Assembly: GCA_036873755.1 (NCBI GenBank)
Contig: JAVTVY010033701.1
Location: forward strand, 1 to 64,000
DNA length: 64,000 bases
Source of the DNA: Hanleya hanleyi
Taxonomy: Eukaryota > Mollusca > Polyplacophora > Lepidopleurida > Hanleyidae
Reading direction: 5' to 3'
Both the position numbers and the translations under genes were made by a program. Numbering within the stretch: the stretch's first letter is position 1; each line of letters begins with the position of its first letter. The notes beneath the pieces were generated by a model. It saw only the letters and a program-made list of their open reading frames with translations. It was not told the DNA's origin and did no database searches. This document shows positions 46,101 through 57,899 of this stretch, one piece after another.

Positions 46101-47277
46101 TTTTTATTTTTGTACTTTCTAGCAGAGCGGACCACAAGATATATTGTGGGTGCTTTTAGATACAAGGAGTACAAAAATATTGTGGGGAGGAGGCTTCTCC
46201 TCCCAGGCATTGGCAGGCCTCAAATACCCTAGGCCTAGAAGAGTTATATTATGATGCGAATAATTAAATTAAATTGGTCTGTCTTTTTATTCTCAATACC
46301 GACAGATATATTCACGATCACTAAAGACCAGTGCTTCCATGCACCAGACAGCATTATCCGTCTTTTATACTGTGTTCCTTGAGACATGTCGCCTTTGCGA
46401 CTCGGTTATATGTGTGTTCGGCTTTGATGTTTCAAACGCGAGTGAAACATGTCACAGCCCTTAAATAGCTGTATTCTTACGTCATTATGAGCCATGTTTT
46501 CATGGAAAATCAGGGTGAACATGTAGCATTATGAAGCATCTCACATGTTACCCATCTCAAAATGAAACGTTAAACATGTAACCGCTTTTTGCAGTGTAGT
46601 ATTCAAAAATTGAATTAATTTGATTCACCACCAGCGGACATGCTTAACGGGATCATTCATTTACTTTAGGATACTGTATCCGTACAGACATCAGCGACGC
46701 GCCACAGGTAGACAATAATGTTAATTGCAGACCCCCCAACCCCACCCCTAAAGACAACATCTTCAGAAATGGAGAACCCATGCTGAACGTTTTAAACCAG
46801 AAAGGGAGTCCCATTTCTCTTGAAACGCGAAGCAGATTTATCAGACAATGTAATTTGTTTTTCTTTGTCGTTTATTCAAAATATTGCCACAGTAAGAACT
46901 TCTTAACTCGATGCTTTGTCCCTGTTGGTAATTCTATGTTACGTGGTCTTTAGAATTACTAAATTCATAGAAACTGAAGATATCTTTGGCAGCATTTTCC
47001 CCTGTATTTAATATGGTATTCGAGATAATAATTAATTATATTGAATTGGACATATTGAAGGTTCGTTTCGGTCGTAACTTCTCAGTTCAGCATCAGCTGA
47101 GTTATTGGATATCTCCTGACTATTTATAGGAGTTATTTGAACTGACGAGAAAAGACGTTTGTAGGTAAATTTCGAACATTGCTGATACAGTCAAACCTGC
47201 TCTAACGAACACCACCTGTCTTCAAACACCACAGTATAAAACTCCCTTCAGAGGGGTTAATTTACCTTTGTTCCATG

Positions 47278-47502
47278 TTAAATTACCTTTATTAAAAGAT
47301 CACCTGCTTTAAGGGACCAGTTTTTCAGTTTCCATTGGATGGTCTCTGAAGACAGGATTGACGGATAGTCCACCTTTCGTAGCCCTTGATGTTCCGATAG
47401 AACGATTGAGTGAAACTTTTTCTTTATTTCCTGGGTATCTGCAGTTGACTCAACATCGTTCAGGATTTTGAACAGTCGACAACTGGTATTTATCCACAAC
47501 AA
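47278..47502 (-). other. Unassigned open stretch
   Basis: 75 codons without a stop (W-I-N-T-S-C-R-L-F-K-I-L-N-D-V-E-S-T-A-D onwards), of ordinary composition and with a G|GTGATC near its end that could serve as a donor. I recognise no family. It may be an exon of an unknown gene or a decayed transposon; evidence is weak. Confidence 0.15.
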
Positions 47503-47649
47503 TGTTTTTAATTGTAGAGATCGTGATACTTCATCATGATAGTATATTGTCCTACCAGTACCTTTAAGCCAAGTTTAAATGAGATTATGTGAACGTTATG
47601 TAGACACAGACAGACAAGCACATTTTGCATGAACCCACACAAGCACTAG

Positions 47650-49125
47650 CACACACCAAAACCTAATTTGATCCTAAGGCCATTTCAATGAAGCTTCCAT
47701 CCAAGTTTGGTGAAATTTCATCCAGTAGTTTTCCAAATATCTTGTAGACAAGAGTAGTCCTATACATGTAACAAAGATAGACATCAGAAACAGATGGATG
47801 CATTCGCGCACACCAAAACATAATCAGATGTGGAGGCCATTCCAATAAAGATTCCATCCAAGTCTGGTGAAGTTCCGTCCAGTAGTTCTCCAGATATCTT
47901 ACAGACAATGCCTGTCTATACATGAAGAAGTAGATGGACAGGCGGACGGACAACAGACCCGGACGAAGGCATGCATGCATACCAAAACCTAATCAGATGA
48001 GGACCCTATTGCAATGAAGCTTCCATCCAAGTTCGGCGAAATTCCGTCAGGTAGTTCTCCAAATACCTTGCTGACAAGGCCTGTATATACACGTACAAGT
48101 AGATGGACAGACAGACATGAATGAATGCTCGCACACACACCAACCCTTAATCAGATGAGTGGGCTATCCCAATGAAGCTTCCATCCTAGTTTGGTGAAAT
48201 TCCAAGTCAAGTAGTTCCCCAGAAATACATGTACAATTAGATGAACGCATGGATGGACAATGGACACGGATGAATTCACACACACACATACACAGGGAAA
48301 CCTAATCAAATGAGGGGGCTATCTCAATGAACCTTCTATTCAAGTTTGGTGAAATTCCGTCCAGTAGTTCTCAAGATATCTTGTAGATAAAGGCGTATAT
48401 ATACATGTACAATTAGATGGACGGGCGGACGATGGACACGGATGAATGCATACACACACCAAGACCTAATCAAATGAGGGGGCTATCCCACTGAACTATC
48501 CATCCAAGTTTGGTAAAATTCAGTCCAGTAGTTCGTCAGATATCTTGCAGACAGTGACTGTATATACATACATGTATACACGTACAAGTAGATGGACAGA
48601 CGGACGGACACCAGACATGGACGAAAGCACGTACACACACCAAAGCCTAATCGGATGAGAGGGCTATACCAATGAAGCCTCCATCCAAGTTTGGTGAACT
48701 TCCGTCAAGTAGCTCTCCAGATATCTTGCAGACAAGGCCTGTATATATGTGTACAATTAGATGTGCGGACACGATGGACACGGATGAATGCACGCACACA
48801 CCAAACTTAATCAAATGAGGGGATGGGGGGGGGGGTATCCCAATGAAGCTTCCATCCAAGTTTGGTGAAATTCCGTCAAGTAGTTCTCAAGATATCTTGC
48901 AGACAAGGCCTGTATATACATGTACAAGTAGATGGACGGACGGACGGACACCAGACACGGATGAACGCACGCACACACACCAAAACCAAATCAAATGAAG
49001 GGACCACCCCAATGAAGCTTCCATCCAAGTTTGGTGAAGTTCGATCAGGTAGTTCTTGAGATATCTTGCAGACAGGAAAGGGGGACGGAGAGACAACGGT
49101 CACGGACGGACGGACGGACATAATA
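47650..49125. repeat. Nine-copy 165-bp tandem array with embedded GGAC microsatellites
   Basis: CCAAGTTTGG and variants occur at 47701, 47858, 48027, 48185, 48340, 48504, 48685, 48856 and 49025, spaced 155-181 bp. Each unit has AATGAAGCTTCCATCCAAGT, 'tccgtc..gtagttct', 'atatcttgcagaca', GATGGACGGACGGAC and CACACACACCAAA. The GGAC and CACA runs vary in length between units. Similar units occur singly in many mollusc genomes, from memory. Confidence 0.88.
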
Positions 49126-49275
49126 CATTATTTGAAAGCTGCACGTAGACCTACACAATTCTGCCCTGCTCCCTATATTTGATTTGAGATTTTTGTTCAT
49201 AAATTCTCATTTGTCTTCAGCTGTGAAATCTTGGGAGTTGGATATCTTGGAGTTGAAAATCTCGGAGTTGAAATC

Positions 49276-49530
49276 TTAGAATTGAATATCTTGGAGATGA
49301 CAATCTTGAAGTTGATTTTCTTGATTATCTTTCTTGGTATCGGGTATAATGTAGATGCCACATTTAAATTTTTTTAATTTGGCCTTTGGATTTCCGAATA
49401 CATATCGGTACTCGTCATAATGACTGTTTCTCTTGATCAGCATATAGACAGAGTAGTGGAAGACAGTTCGTAAATTGCCAGATTCAACAAGCATAGTTGA
49501 CCAAACTCCTGCTGCCAGTGATCTATGCAT
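49276..49530 (-). other. Unassigned open stretch
   Basis: 85 codons beginning M-H-R-S-L-A-A-G-V-W-S-T-M-L. Composition is protein-like, but I cannot place it and there is no convincing splice context. Faint similarity to NIPSNAP-type text (W-S-x-x..G-x-L-x-x-V-F-H) is not enough to name it. Confidence 0.15.
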
Positions 49531-49933
49531 GTTTACATAATTGAATTACAAATTTTACAACCAATTACAGGTTTTATAGCAATGCAGAAGAGGTCAGATC
49601 TTGGTATTCATACATTTAAAGTTTATTGATCAACGGAAACCCGACATCAGTACTATCAGTACTTTCTTTATATAGTTGTTTACCCTTTTTTGACACTGGC
49701 TAGCCTATGGGCTAAACGGCATATTTCAAAGTTACGACTGTGTTTATAAATTCCTACCGAGTCATGCGGAAAATAAAGCAGTTAAATTGAGCGTATCTGT
49801 ATAAGCGTGGGTTTTCAGAAGATTGGTTATTCAACATTCTGTTAATGAGAGAATATGCAAGAATATGGTTTATGTTAGACTGCAAGACAATTACATATCG
49901 TCATAGTTCACAGAGTCTCCTAAGATGTCCAAA

Positions 49934-51264
49934 TATTCCTACGAAGTAGGCTACAGATCGCAAATTGTCCGGTAATGAGTGAGTGAGTCAGTCCATCTGA
50001 ATCCTTTCGTCGGCAAAATAAGGAGAACCGTTGACATTAGAACCTTGATTTTTGGCATGAACGTGCATTAGGGCATTGTTACCAGCAAGTTCTGATCTGA
50101 AATAATTCTGATTAAAATTAGATTTATAATTAACACTTCAGTATATTGTAATAGATACATACCATCCATGTGGCCTTTAACAGTATCATGTTCCTTTTAT
50201 GACCATGAAGCCTTATCAGTGGATTTAAAAGTCATTAAGGCTTGTCCTTGGAACAAACACAGAGAGAGGCTCTATCGAGCCTTGTGGTTTTTAACAGTGA
50301 TTTATATCCAAGCCCACTGACATAAGGCTGGTTTCGACTCTGCTGCTTGTCACATCAAATTACAGTGGTCGGTGTCCTGTCAACTATCCTGGAACATTTC
50401 CTAGCTTAGACATTAAACTGCCCGCTAAACTTGCCATCAAATGTGATCAGGCTGGGAGTACAAGAATGTGCGGTGTATTTTCTGTGGACTGTGTAGGCTG
50501 TACAGTCTGAATGAAGACAGCCTAGCAGAATTAGTTAAAGCTAGGTGGTTTAACGTTATCAATGAAGAAAATCACCGATCAACCGCCATAGAATATAATG
50601 TGAAACAAGAAAACCGGAATAGTACATTCATCAGATTGCCGATGCCCAAAATGTGTTGTCTCATATATCTAGATAACAACGTGATGTAGAGATGCTATTT
50701 ATTCGTCTTTGTACCGGTTATACTCAGGAGAATGACATAGAATCATTATTATCTTGTGCATAGAAGGTGTTGGTCGTGAGTTGAATTACCGTAAACTACA
50801 TAAATGCTACCTTTCTACTATAGTGATATATATAAACAATTGTCGTATTGTTGGGAAAATAATGTGATTCAAAAAGTTGTTTTGATCCTGTACAAGGGCA
50901 CTGAAAACCATTAAAGAGATGTAAATGTATTTTCACACGTAAAGCTTGAAATCTACTGAACCTATATTATTCAATCTGTTTCCTTTAATTAGAAAATTGT
51001 AAAATTAAATCGGCGAGTGTTATTTATTTTGGAATGAAGGCGCATTAGGAGACTGTTACCAACAAGTTCTGAGCTGACCTACTTTTGATGAAAATTTCTG
51101 GTGATTTTTGATGAAAATCACTGGCGATTCTGACTTGGGCAGTGCCCATCTTAATATATGCAGGATTTCAACTGGGTGTGGGGATTTCCAAGAGTTCAGT
51201 TCGCGTTCGAGTCCTAATGCCTACTGTACTTCGTAGGTCCTGTGACGTTAGTCACACTGCCATG
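49934..51264 (+). mobile_element. CTACGAAGTAGG-family element, in two parts
   Basis: 49934-50102 is the left part (CCTACGAAGTAGGCTACAGA, then (GAGT)n, then 'gaaccttgatttttggcatg', to 'gttaccagcaagttctga'). 51030-51264 is the right part (overlapping at 'gttaccaacaagttctga', ending CTTCGTAGGTCCTGTGACGT). The 0.9 kb between them has no recognisable gene, although 50468-50689 is open. Either an insertion or two partial copies. Confidence 0.65.
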
Positions 51265-51439
51265 TGTTAAAGGTGAATTCATTTTAAACCATACATGTAC
51301 CTTCTGAAAATCAGAGATGCTAACCGTATATATTTATCTAGATTGTAAACTTTCTAAGATAAGTTGAGAATAAAAATCGAAAGAAACGGGAGTAAGAGCG
51401 AATATGCCAATGTTGGTAGAAAATACAAATCAGTACTGA

Positions 51440-52030
51440 CGTCTGTCCATTTTAATTAGTCACCTACACTGGAGCTTGTCAAAAATCAATAGTTAACCCG
51501 GCAAATGTTTTTCGCAGCGTGTGTAACAAAATGACGACGCTTACTCTGTGATAGCGATGATATATTACGTTTGAAATAACTTTGTAATTCTCTCCATATA
51601 AATCTCCAGTACTGTATTTTCATGTACCGAAATTTAATTATATAGGTTGACGTCATGATGTACTCGTGTTCACTGGCCCAAATTTCAATAATCCCAATTC
51701 ATTTGACATGTTATATACGTGATACACTCATGGACCTGGATTACTTTATATGGCATCGATGACCTTTGTCACCTTGAACACGAATAAATTATGACGTCTC
51801 TCTATGTAATTGGGCCTCGATACAGGGAACAACAGTATATACTGGAGTTTTATATGGGGTAATTACAAAATTATTTCAAGGTGATATATATATATATTAT
51901 CAATATCATAAAGTAACTGTGGTCATTTTGTAGAGTTCTGTTTGTCATACACGCTGCAAAAATAGAATGCATAGCTAATAATTGATTTTTGACAAGCTAC
52001 AAAATAGACGTCTCAATAAAATGGACAGAT
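51440..52030. mobile_element. Foldback element of about 590 bp
   Basis: Left arm GTCTGTCCATTTTAATTAGT .. GCTTGTCAAAAATCAATA .. CGCAGCGTGTGTAACAAAAT; the right arm is its reverse complement at 51900-52030. No ORF within. No duplication identified. Confidence 0.7.
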
Positions 52031-52287
52031 TTTAGTATGACATTTTTGCTAGTATGTCCGCTCTTCGACAATAACTGGAAAATTTATATACAAATATAAT
52101 ATTGAAAAAAATAAAGTCTTTTCAAAGTCATTCAACTTACGCCAAGAAACTCCGAGGATGACCTGCATAAGCTTTCAATATCCTCTTGTTTAAAGTGTTC
52201 CTGGATTACATATCGTAGCTTCCTTCTTATCTATCTCCTTCTCCTTCCGACTTGACTTATTTAGTCCCCTAAATTTCCAACATGAGT

Positions 52288-52574
52288 AGTGTGACTAATG
52301 TCACAGGACCTACGGAGTTGGGTGAGGAAGATGACTTGGGGGTACAAGCGTAATGTTATATGTCACCTAAGTAGGTAAAATTTTCATCAAAAGTAGGTCA
52401 GCTCAGAACTTGCCGGTAACAGTCCCCTAACGCACTTTCATGCCAAAAATCAAGGTTCTAATGTCAACGGTTCTCCTTATTTTGCCGACGAAAGGATTCG
52501 AATAGACTTACTCACTGACTGACTCACTCACTTATTACCGGACAATTTGCAAATGAGAGCCTACTTCGTAGGAA
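52288..52574 (-). mobile_element. CTACGAAGTAGG-family element, copy A
   Basis: Reversed copy: 'gtgtgactaatgtcacaggacctacg' at the left, CCTACTTCGTAGGAAC at the right, with (ACTC)n inside. A shorter internal region than copy B. Confidence 0.75.
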
Positions 52575-52628
52575 CAAAATGACCGATTTCTCTCAAATTG
52601 GAAATTGAGAATGGTAATGGGAAATATG

Positions 52629-53004
52629 GCAGTGTGACTAACGTCTCAGGACCTACGAAGTAGGGTAGGCATAGGACTCCGACGCGAACTGAACTCCTGG
52701 ACCCAAGTCGAAATCCTGCTAAAATTAAGATGGGCACTGCCCAAGTCAGAATCAGTATCAAAAATTATCAAAAATCACCAGAAATTTTCATCAAAAGTAT
52801 GTCAGCTCAGAACTTGCTGGTAACAGTCCCCTAATGCACCTTCATGCCAAAAATCAAGGTTCTAATGTCAACGGTTGTCCTTATGTTGCCGACGAAAGGA
52901 TCCGGATGGACTGACTGACTGATTGACTGACTGACTGACTGACTGACTGACTCACTCACTCATTACCGGATAATTTGCAAATAAGAGCCTACTTCTTAGG
53001 AACA
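52629..53004 (-). mobile_element. CTACGAAGTAGG-family element, copy B (fullest)
   Basis: 376 bp, left end GGCAGTGTGACTAACGTC then CCTACGAAGTAGG, right end GCCTACTTCTTAGGAAC. Contains a (GACT)n run (about 52908-52960). It follows copy A in the same orientation with 54 bp between. Short inverted CCTACGAAGTAGG-like ends, no ORF. Confidence 0.78.
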
Positions 53005-54030
53005 AGAATCCTGTTGCGGTCGCAAATTCAATCTGGACATAAGACAAGATCAGAAAACCATTGAAAATCAGTTGAATTATCGCGTCTGACAAAGATATTT
53101 AGGTCAAAAGGTCACCAGTTAATATCACTGTCTACCAGCTGTAAATTTCGAATCGGATGCCTTACTTCAAGGCGTTGAAATATTTCGCTGGAAATTATGG
53201 GAAAAGGTGGTAAGCTTGACAATATGCTGCATTTGTATGTTGTTTGACGGTACAGTCCAAGCAACACATCATAGTAGAATAGTTCCACGTTTTTTTCCAT
53301 CCAATTATCCTTGCTATTGTACAATCTTAGTATCTCGAGCAAAGACGAGATGTATTACATGGCGTTGTATGTATAATATCGGTACTGTAACCGTAGCCGG
53401 ACACGGACTTGTACATATTCACTACTTGACACAATTAAATCAGTATTACACGTAAGTTTAATAAATTCAGTTATAATGACGTAGTCCATGTTGTCAATTA
53501 GGCTCGTGTCATTCCTATGTTATATAGTACCAGGTACTATACGCCATATCACGGAGATTTTAATTACCTGTTGACTATTTGTATATGAATGTAGGCATTT
53601 GGTCGCTTGGACTTATGTACTGTGTTATGACAAGGGAAAGGATAGGCTCAGGTCAAATAAACAGATCGTGTATGAAAGATCGTCATGCACTACATGCCAG
53701 CTCACACGATGGTCCGTGGAATCGCTCAAGGCTTGGTGAGATAACCATCACCAAATCGCTGTAATAAACTTATGAACTTATCTAAATAAACCTTAATATG
53801 TACAGTGCAGCATCATGTGGATATATATATTTCTTTTGATAATCGGTTATCTCGACGCGATAATTGTACTTGTTTAAGAGGGAATATACCCTTGAGCACT
53901 GTGCGTTCTTTTATAATAATGAAAAGTGTTTATTTCAAACCAAGACGTCCATGCAACCCAAGACAGAAATTACCAGTAGAGTAGGCATAGTTTGTTCCAG
54001 TGGATCACAAGTTTTGACAAGTATAGTAGA
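53005..54030. other. No supported gene
   Basis: A few short open frames, none recognisable or with good splice sites. Nothing else seen. Confidence 0.4.
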
Positions 54031-54034
54031 TATG

Positions 54035-55630
54035 CAGAAGCAAAGTAACTCCGAATAAACTTAATAAACGCATGGCGACAGTCTCAATATTTCGACAAAA
54101 TTTTATTTGTCATCTTCAGGATGTGATTTAACAGCAGTTACAGGCTCTTATATACAAAAACGACTAACAAAGACTGAAATGGTTAGATACACAAAATTAG
54201 AGGGCAATAGCCAATCAGATAATATGTGAACATAACAAGGTAAACATGAGTGGCAAATAGGCATGACAAGGAATAAACATATGCCTGGCAATACACAATC
54301 GAAATGGCAATAGTTTGATGAAGATTAATAGTGACGTTTGGTGATTTATTGAGGTGTGTGAATGTGTATAGAGTGGCAGGAGAAATGTCAATCAGGGGAA
54401 TAAACACAAGTGAAACAGAGATTAGAAAAAAAAGAAAATATGTATTAAGTTGATTAGAGAAACGTAACAAAGGTACATGTATGGAGGATTGAAATCGGAA
54501 ATAAAATATAGAGAATTAGATAGTTACAGAATGGGAAATGCTGAATTATATTAAGCTATTAATTAAGAAGACAAGGAATACACACACCACAGAAATGCTG
54601 GATGGCTGTATTATCTTATCTAAACTGTGATTGATGGAATAAAATATATATATAAAAAAACAACAACAGCGAAATCCATTCAGCGAATCCAGGCAACAGC
54701 GAAATCCATTCTCATTTGTTCAGTTGTGAACATTTCCAACATATTAAAGACCTACTAGATTTACCGAATAGACCAGAAGGTATTCCATATTGCCCATTGT
54801 CCTCAAGTCTTATTGTCTAACACTAAAGTTATTGACTACGCGGATCACTGGAATGTCTTGTTATTTAAGGAAGCCCTAGCTATTCGGCGATCAAATCCTA
54901 AACTTAACAGTGGTGTAAAAGCTTCGAAAGAGCTACAGTTATTCAGGTAGACTACTGTTTATTATTTTGGTATTTTGTTGCCAATTTTAATGTTTTTTTG
55001 TTTTTTTATATATATATTTTATTCCATCAATCACAGTTTAGATAAGATAATACAGCCATCCAGCATTTCTGTGGTGTGTGTATTCCTTGTCTTGTTAATT
55101 AATAGCTTAATATAATTCAGCATTTCCCATTCTGTAACTATCTAATTCTCTATATTTTATTTCCGATTTCAATCCTCCATACATGTACCTTTGTTACGTT
55201 TCTCTAATCAACTTAATACATATTTTCTTTTTTTTTTCTAATCTCTGGTTCACTTGTGTTTATTCCCCTGATTGACATTTCTGCTGCCACTCTATACACA
55301 TTCACACACCTCAATAAATCACCAAACGTCACTATTAATCTTCATCAAACTATTGCCATTTCGATTGTGTATTGCCAGGCCTATGTGTATTCCTTGTCAT
55401 GCCTATTTGCCACTCATGTTTACCTTGTTATGTTCACATATTATCTGATTGGCTATTGCCCTCTAATTTTGTGTATCTAACCATTTCAGTCTTTGTTAGT
55501 CGTTTTTGTATATAAGAGCCTGTACCTGCTGTTAAATCACATCCTGAAGATGACAAATAAAATTTTGTCGAAATATTGAGACTGTCACCATGCGTTTATT
55601 AAGTTTATTCGGAGTTACTTTGCTTCTGCA
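54035..55630 (+). mobile_element. Penelope-like element remnant with inverted arms
   Basis: 54035-54655 and 55005-55630 are inverted copies of about 620 bp with few differences. They bracket the end of a Penelope ORF (54735-54950). Each arm carries the terminal stem-loop CCTGAAGATGACAAA..TTTGTCGAAATATTG (55543-55577; reversed at 54083-54118). Inverted terminal repeats around a 5'-truncated body are typical of Penelope elements. Sequence on both sides shares CAGTGGATCA and ATAGTAGATATG in the same orientation (53999-54034, 55645-55672), which may be a damaged target duplication. Confidence 0.8.
54735..54950 (+). pseudogene. C-terminal end of a Penelope-like ORF
   Basis: In frame to a TAG at 54948-54950: V-F-H-I-A-H-C-P-Q-V-L-L, then DHWNVLLFKEALAIRRSNP and L-N-S-G-V-K-A-S-K-E-L-Q-L-F. 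The pattern H-x-x-x-L-x-x-K-E-x-x-x-I-x-x-x-x-P-x-L-N-x-G-x-x-A-x-x-E-L is the conserved tail after the GIY-YIG nuclease of Penelope elements. Everything upstream, including the reverse transcriptase, is missing. Confidence 0.82.
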
Positions 55631-55639
55631 TTATGCCAA

Positions 55640-56340
55640 GCTTATCAGTGGATCAACACGATAGTAGATATGTTTTCCAGCATATTTGATTTAAGTATGT
55701 TTAAACTATGGAAAACTCTCTCTGAGATGCTCTTATTACAATACAAAAATGTTGGAACCCTATAGTGGAACTGTCAGTACTGACCTATGAGAACAATCCG
55801 AACTACAGTTATGTACTTTCTCTACATTTTAAGAGGTAATGACCGCCTATGTGAATATTCTTGTGTGAAAATTATTCGATGTTCACTTTTAGACGGTCAG
55901 CCCAAAAACCGAGCAGCGTAGCCGTGAGGTGTTTTGAATAGGTCTAAAACTAAACTTCGATAAATTACTACACGATTATATTCACTAAGAAGGTCATTAA
56001 ATCCATTTTTACATATAAAATGATATGAAATGATAAAATCGATATCGATTCAGACTAGGAGTAACAAATTCCTGCAGGCTAATGATGTGTTGTTTCCCGG
56101 ACATTGTCGTGTGTGCTACCTTCCATGGGATGCAGTTGTTTGAACTCCACCTACTGAATGAACCAATCGTCGCCCAGCGTGTGGGTGACAAGAATCGGAC
56201 GACATCTGTTCCCCAGGTGAATGAATGAGATAACAACTAACAGGAAGATTATTGCGTGATAATCTGTGTATGTTTCGAGGTCTGGACCAATCAGCTTGCG
56301 ACTATAAGGTGGAGCATGTTAGAGTCTCAGATGAATAATT
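55640..56340. other. No supported gene
   Basis: I see no exon or repeat family apart from the duplicated flank at 55645-55672. Confidence 0.4.
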
Positions 56341-56349
56341 ACAAAAAAG

Positions 56350-56458
56350 ACCAAGCTGGCGAAGAGTATACTAGTTGGCTTCTAACGAGATATAGACTTC
56401 TTTGTAGGCTATATATTGCGTGTTAGAAGCCGACTAGTACGCTCTCTGCCAGTTTGGT
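56350..56458. repeat. 109-bp hairpin
   Basis: Arms ACCAAGCTGGCGAAGAGTAT.. and their near-complement ..CTCTGCCAGTTTGGT, about 40 bp each, enclose a loop of about 30 bases. Confidence 0.65.
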
Positions 56459-56743
56459 AACTATTTAACTTAGTACAGAAGAGTTTGTTTTGATAAAATA
56501 TTAATGATACAGGAATGGTGTATGCTACGATCAGCCAGGGTATAGCGGTGCTTATAGTCCTTGTAATTTACCGTCATTATCTCACAGCAGAATAAACGTT
56601 AGACAGTTTTCCTTTTTACCGAGGGTCGTGTCTATTTATAATGATATTTCTAATACAGGTGCCTGATATCGTCCTTTACTCATTTCGATTAATATATTCA
56701 TTTATAATTTTATGCTGGAAGCGAGTGCATATATTTAACGAAT

Positions 56744-56899
56744 ATTTTATGATGCTGGGGGCCAAATGATACTTCATTGACTGGTCAGTCACCCACAAAA
56801 TGGTACATGATCCGAGTCGCAGCTGAGGTCAATGTACATATTTGTGGGTGACTGATCCGTCAATAAACTGCCATATGGCCCGAAAGCATCATGCAATAA
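56744..56899. repeat. 156-bp hairpin
   Basis: Arms with GATGCTGGGGGCCAAATGAT.. and ..TCAGTCACCCACAAA pair with the right half (TTTGTGGGTGACTGA..ATGGCCCGAAAGCATC). Probably a foldback MITE. Confidence 0.65.
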
Positions 56900-57899
56900 T
56901 GGTACTGAAAACATAGATCTGCTGACAGATAGCTTGTATTGGATTTATCTACTGGACCTCCGTGTCTGTTGGCTCATTCAGCGAATAAATCAAATAAATA
57001 AATAAATAAATATGGATACGACAACGGATACGAACTAATTTTGGATAATTAATAATTATCCTCTAATAGCAAGCGTAATATCAGACATTCGTTATTCAGC
57101 CGTCGTCCATAATGAATTTTCGCGTCAATAATCGAAAGACGTATTTCGTATGACAGTTGCGCCAATTCTAAATGTGTATGAAATAAAAATAATAAAATAG
57201 CATGATGGTGTACTACAAGGGAGAAGCGGTTCGCTATTTTCTTTGATGTCAGCAAGACGTTATATATAGAACAAAAAAATCCATGGAATCGATCAGGGCT
57301 TTGCGAGATTACCATTGTTAGGTGGCTCTGATTCAATATATCTACGGTAATTTTCTTTCCCGTCACAGTAGATTGAGATTATTGCACCTACATGTATGTT
57401 CTATGAAAAATTACCCTTATGCTCCAGGTGGAACCTTCAATATAATGGAACTCATACTACTACTATGCTACTGTACCGAAAGTTCCGGCCGGAACTTTGA
57501 GTTCGCGGAACTTTGGTATACGACAAAGATTTTTGCTCCCTGGCCTGTTTTGGTGTTTGAGGCATTAACGAAAAGGCTTTTACCTTGTAGCAAACATTCA
57601 AGTACCACTCCTCGATTATATTTGCACAAAATTACGATAATCTACTTGGAAATCTGAGTACTAGTATACGAAATGTTCATGGAGTAATTATTCATACTGC
57701 AGGAAGATATCTGGTTTTCCATAATTCGAATGGCGATATAATCTTGCTAATAGTATCGTCATTTACACGAGGGTTTCTTACTTGTAACATCTACCGGGCT
57801 TTCTATAATTCGAATGGGGATTAATTTTATAAATCGTAATGAATAGCCGATCTTCTATTCGTCACACATACCCGGTAGTATGCAATTGGCGATTCTAGT

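Larger units (their letters stand above)
41213..46252 (+). mobile_element. TTAA-type MITE inside the CACTG element
   Basis: Starts TTAACCCTCCCAAACATGAA (41213) and ends near 46252 with CCTAGGCCTAGAAGAGTTAT. It has the family interior ('ggatcattggtaaatttaaa', 'ctagaaaagtggtg') and is cut in two by the insertion at 41557-46011. The same MITE sits in the same position in the second host copy at 63.3-63.6 kb. Confidence 0.7.
39439..46596. mobile_element. CACTG-ended DNA transposon, outermost layer of a nest
   Basis: Left end CACTGTAACAATTGGCAACA (39439); right end is the complement of CACTGCAAAAAGCGGTTACA. Both lead into ACATGTTTAACGT and are flanked by TA (39437-39438, 46597-46598). Subterminal zones at each end are packed with AACATGT/ACATGTTT words in both orientations. 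Subterminal repeats and a CACTG start recall CACTA/EnSpm-type elements; a TA flank would also suit a Tc1/mariner relative, so class is uncertain. No transposase recognised. About 5 kb of the 7.2 kb is later insertions. Confidence 0.6.

Noticed and set aside
49276..49530. Possible NIPSNAP-like exon
   Set aside because: The similarity covers only a few positions and there is no supporting acceptor-donor pair; kept only as an unassigned open stretch.
55256..55480. Matching ORFs in the two Penelope arms as a conserved protein
   Set aside because: They match because the arms are copies of one another; there is no evidence of translation or family homology.
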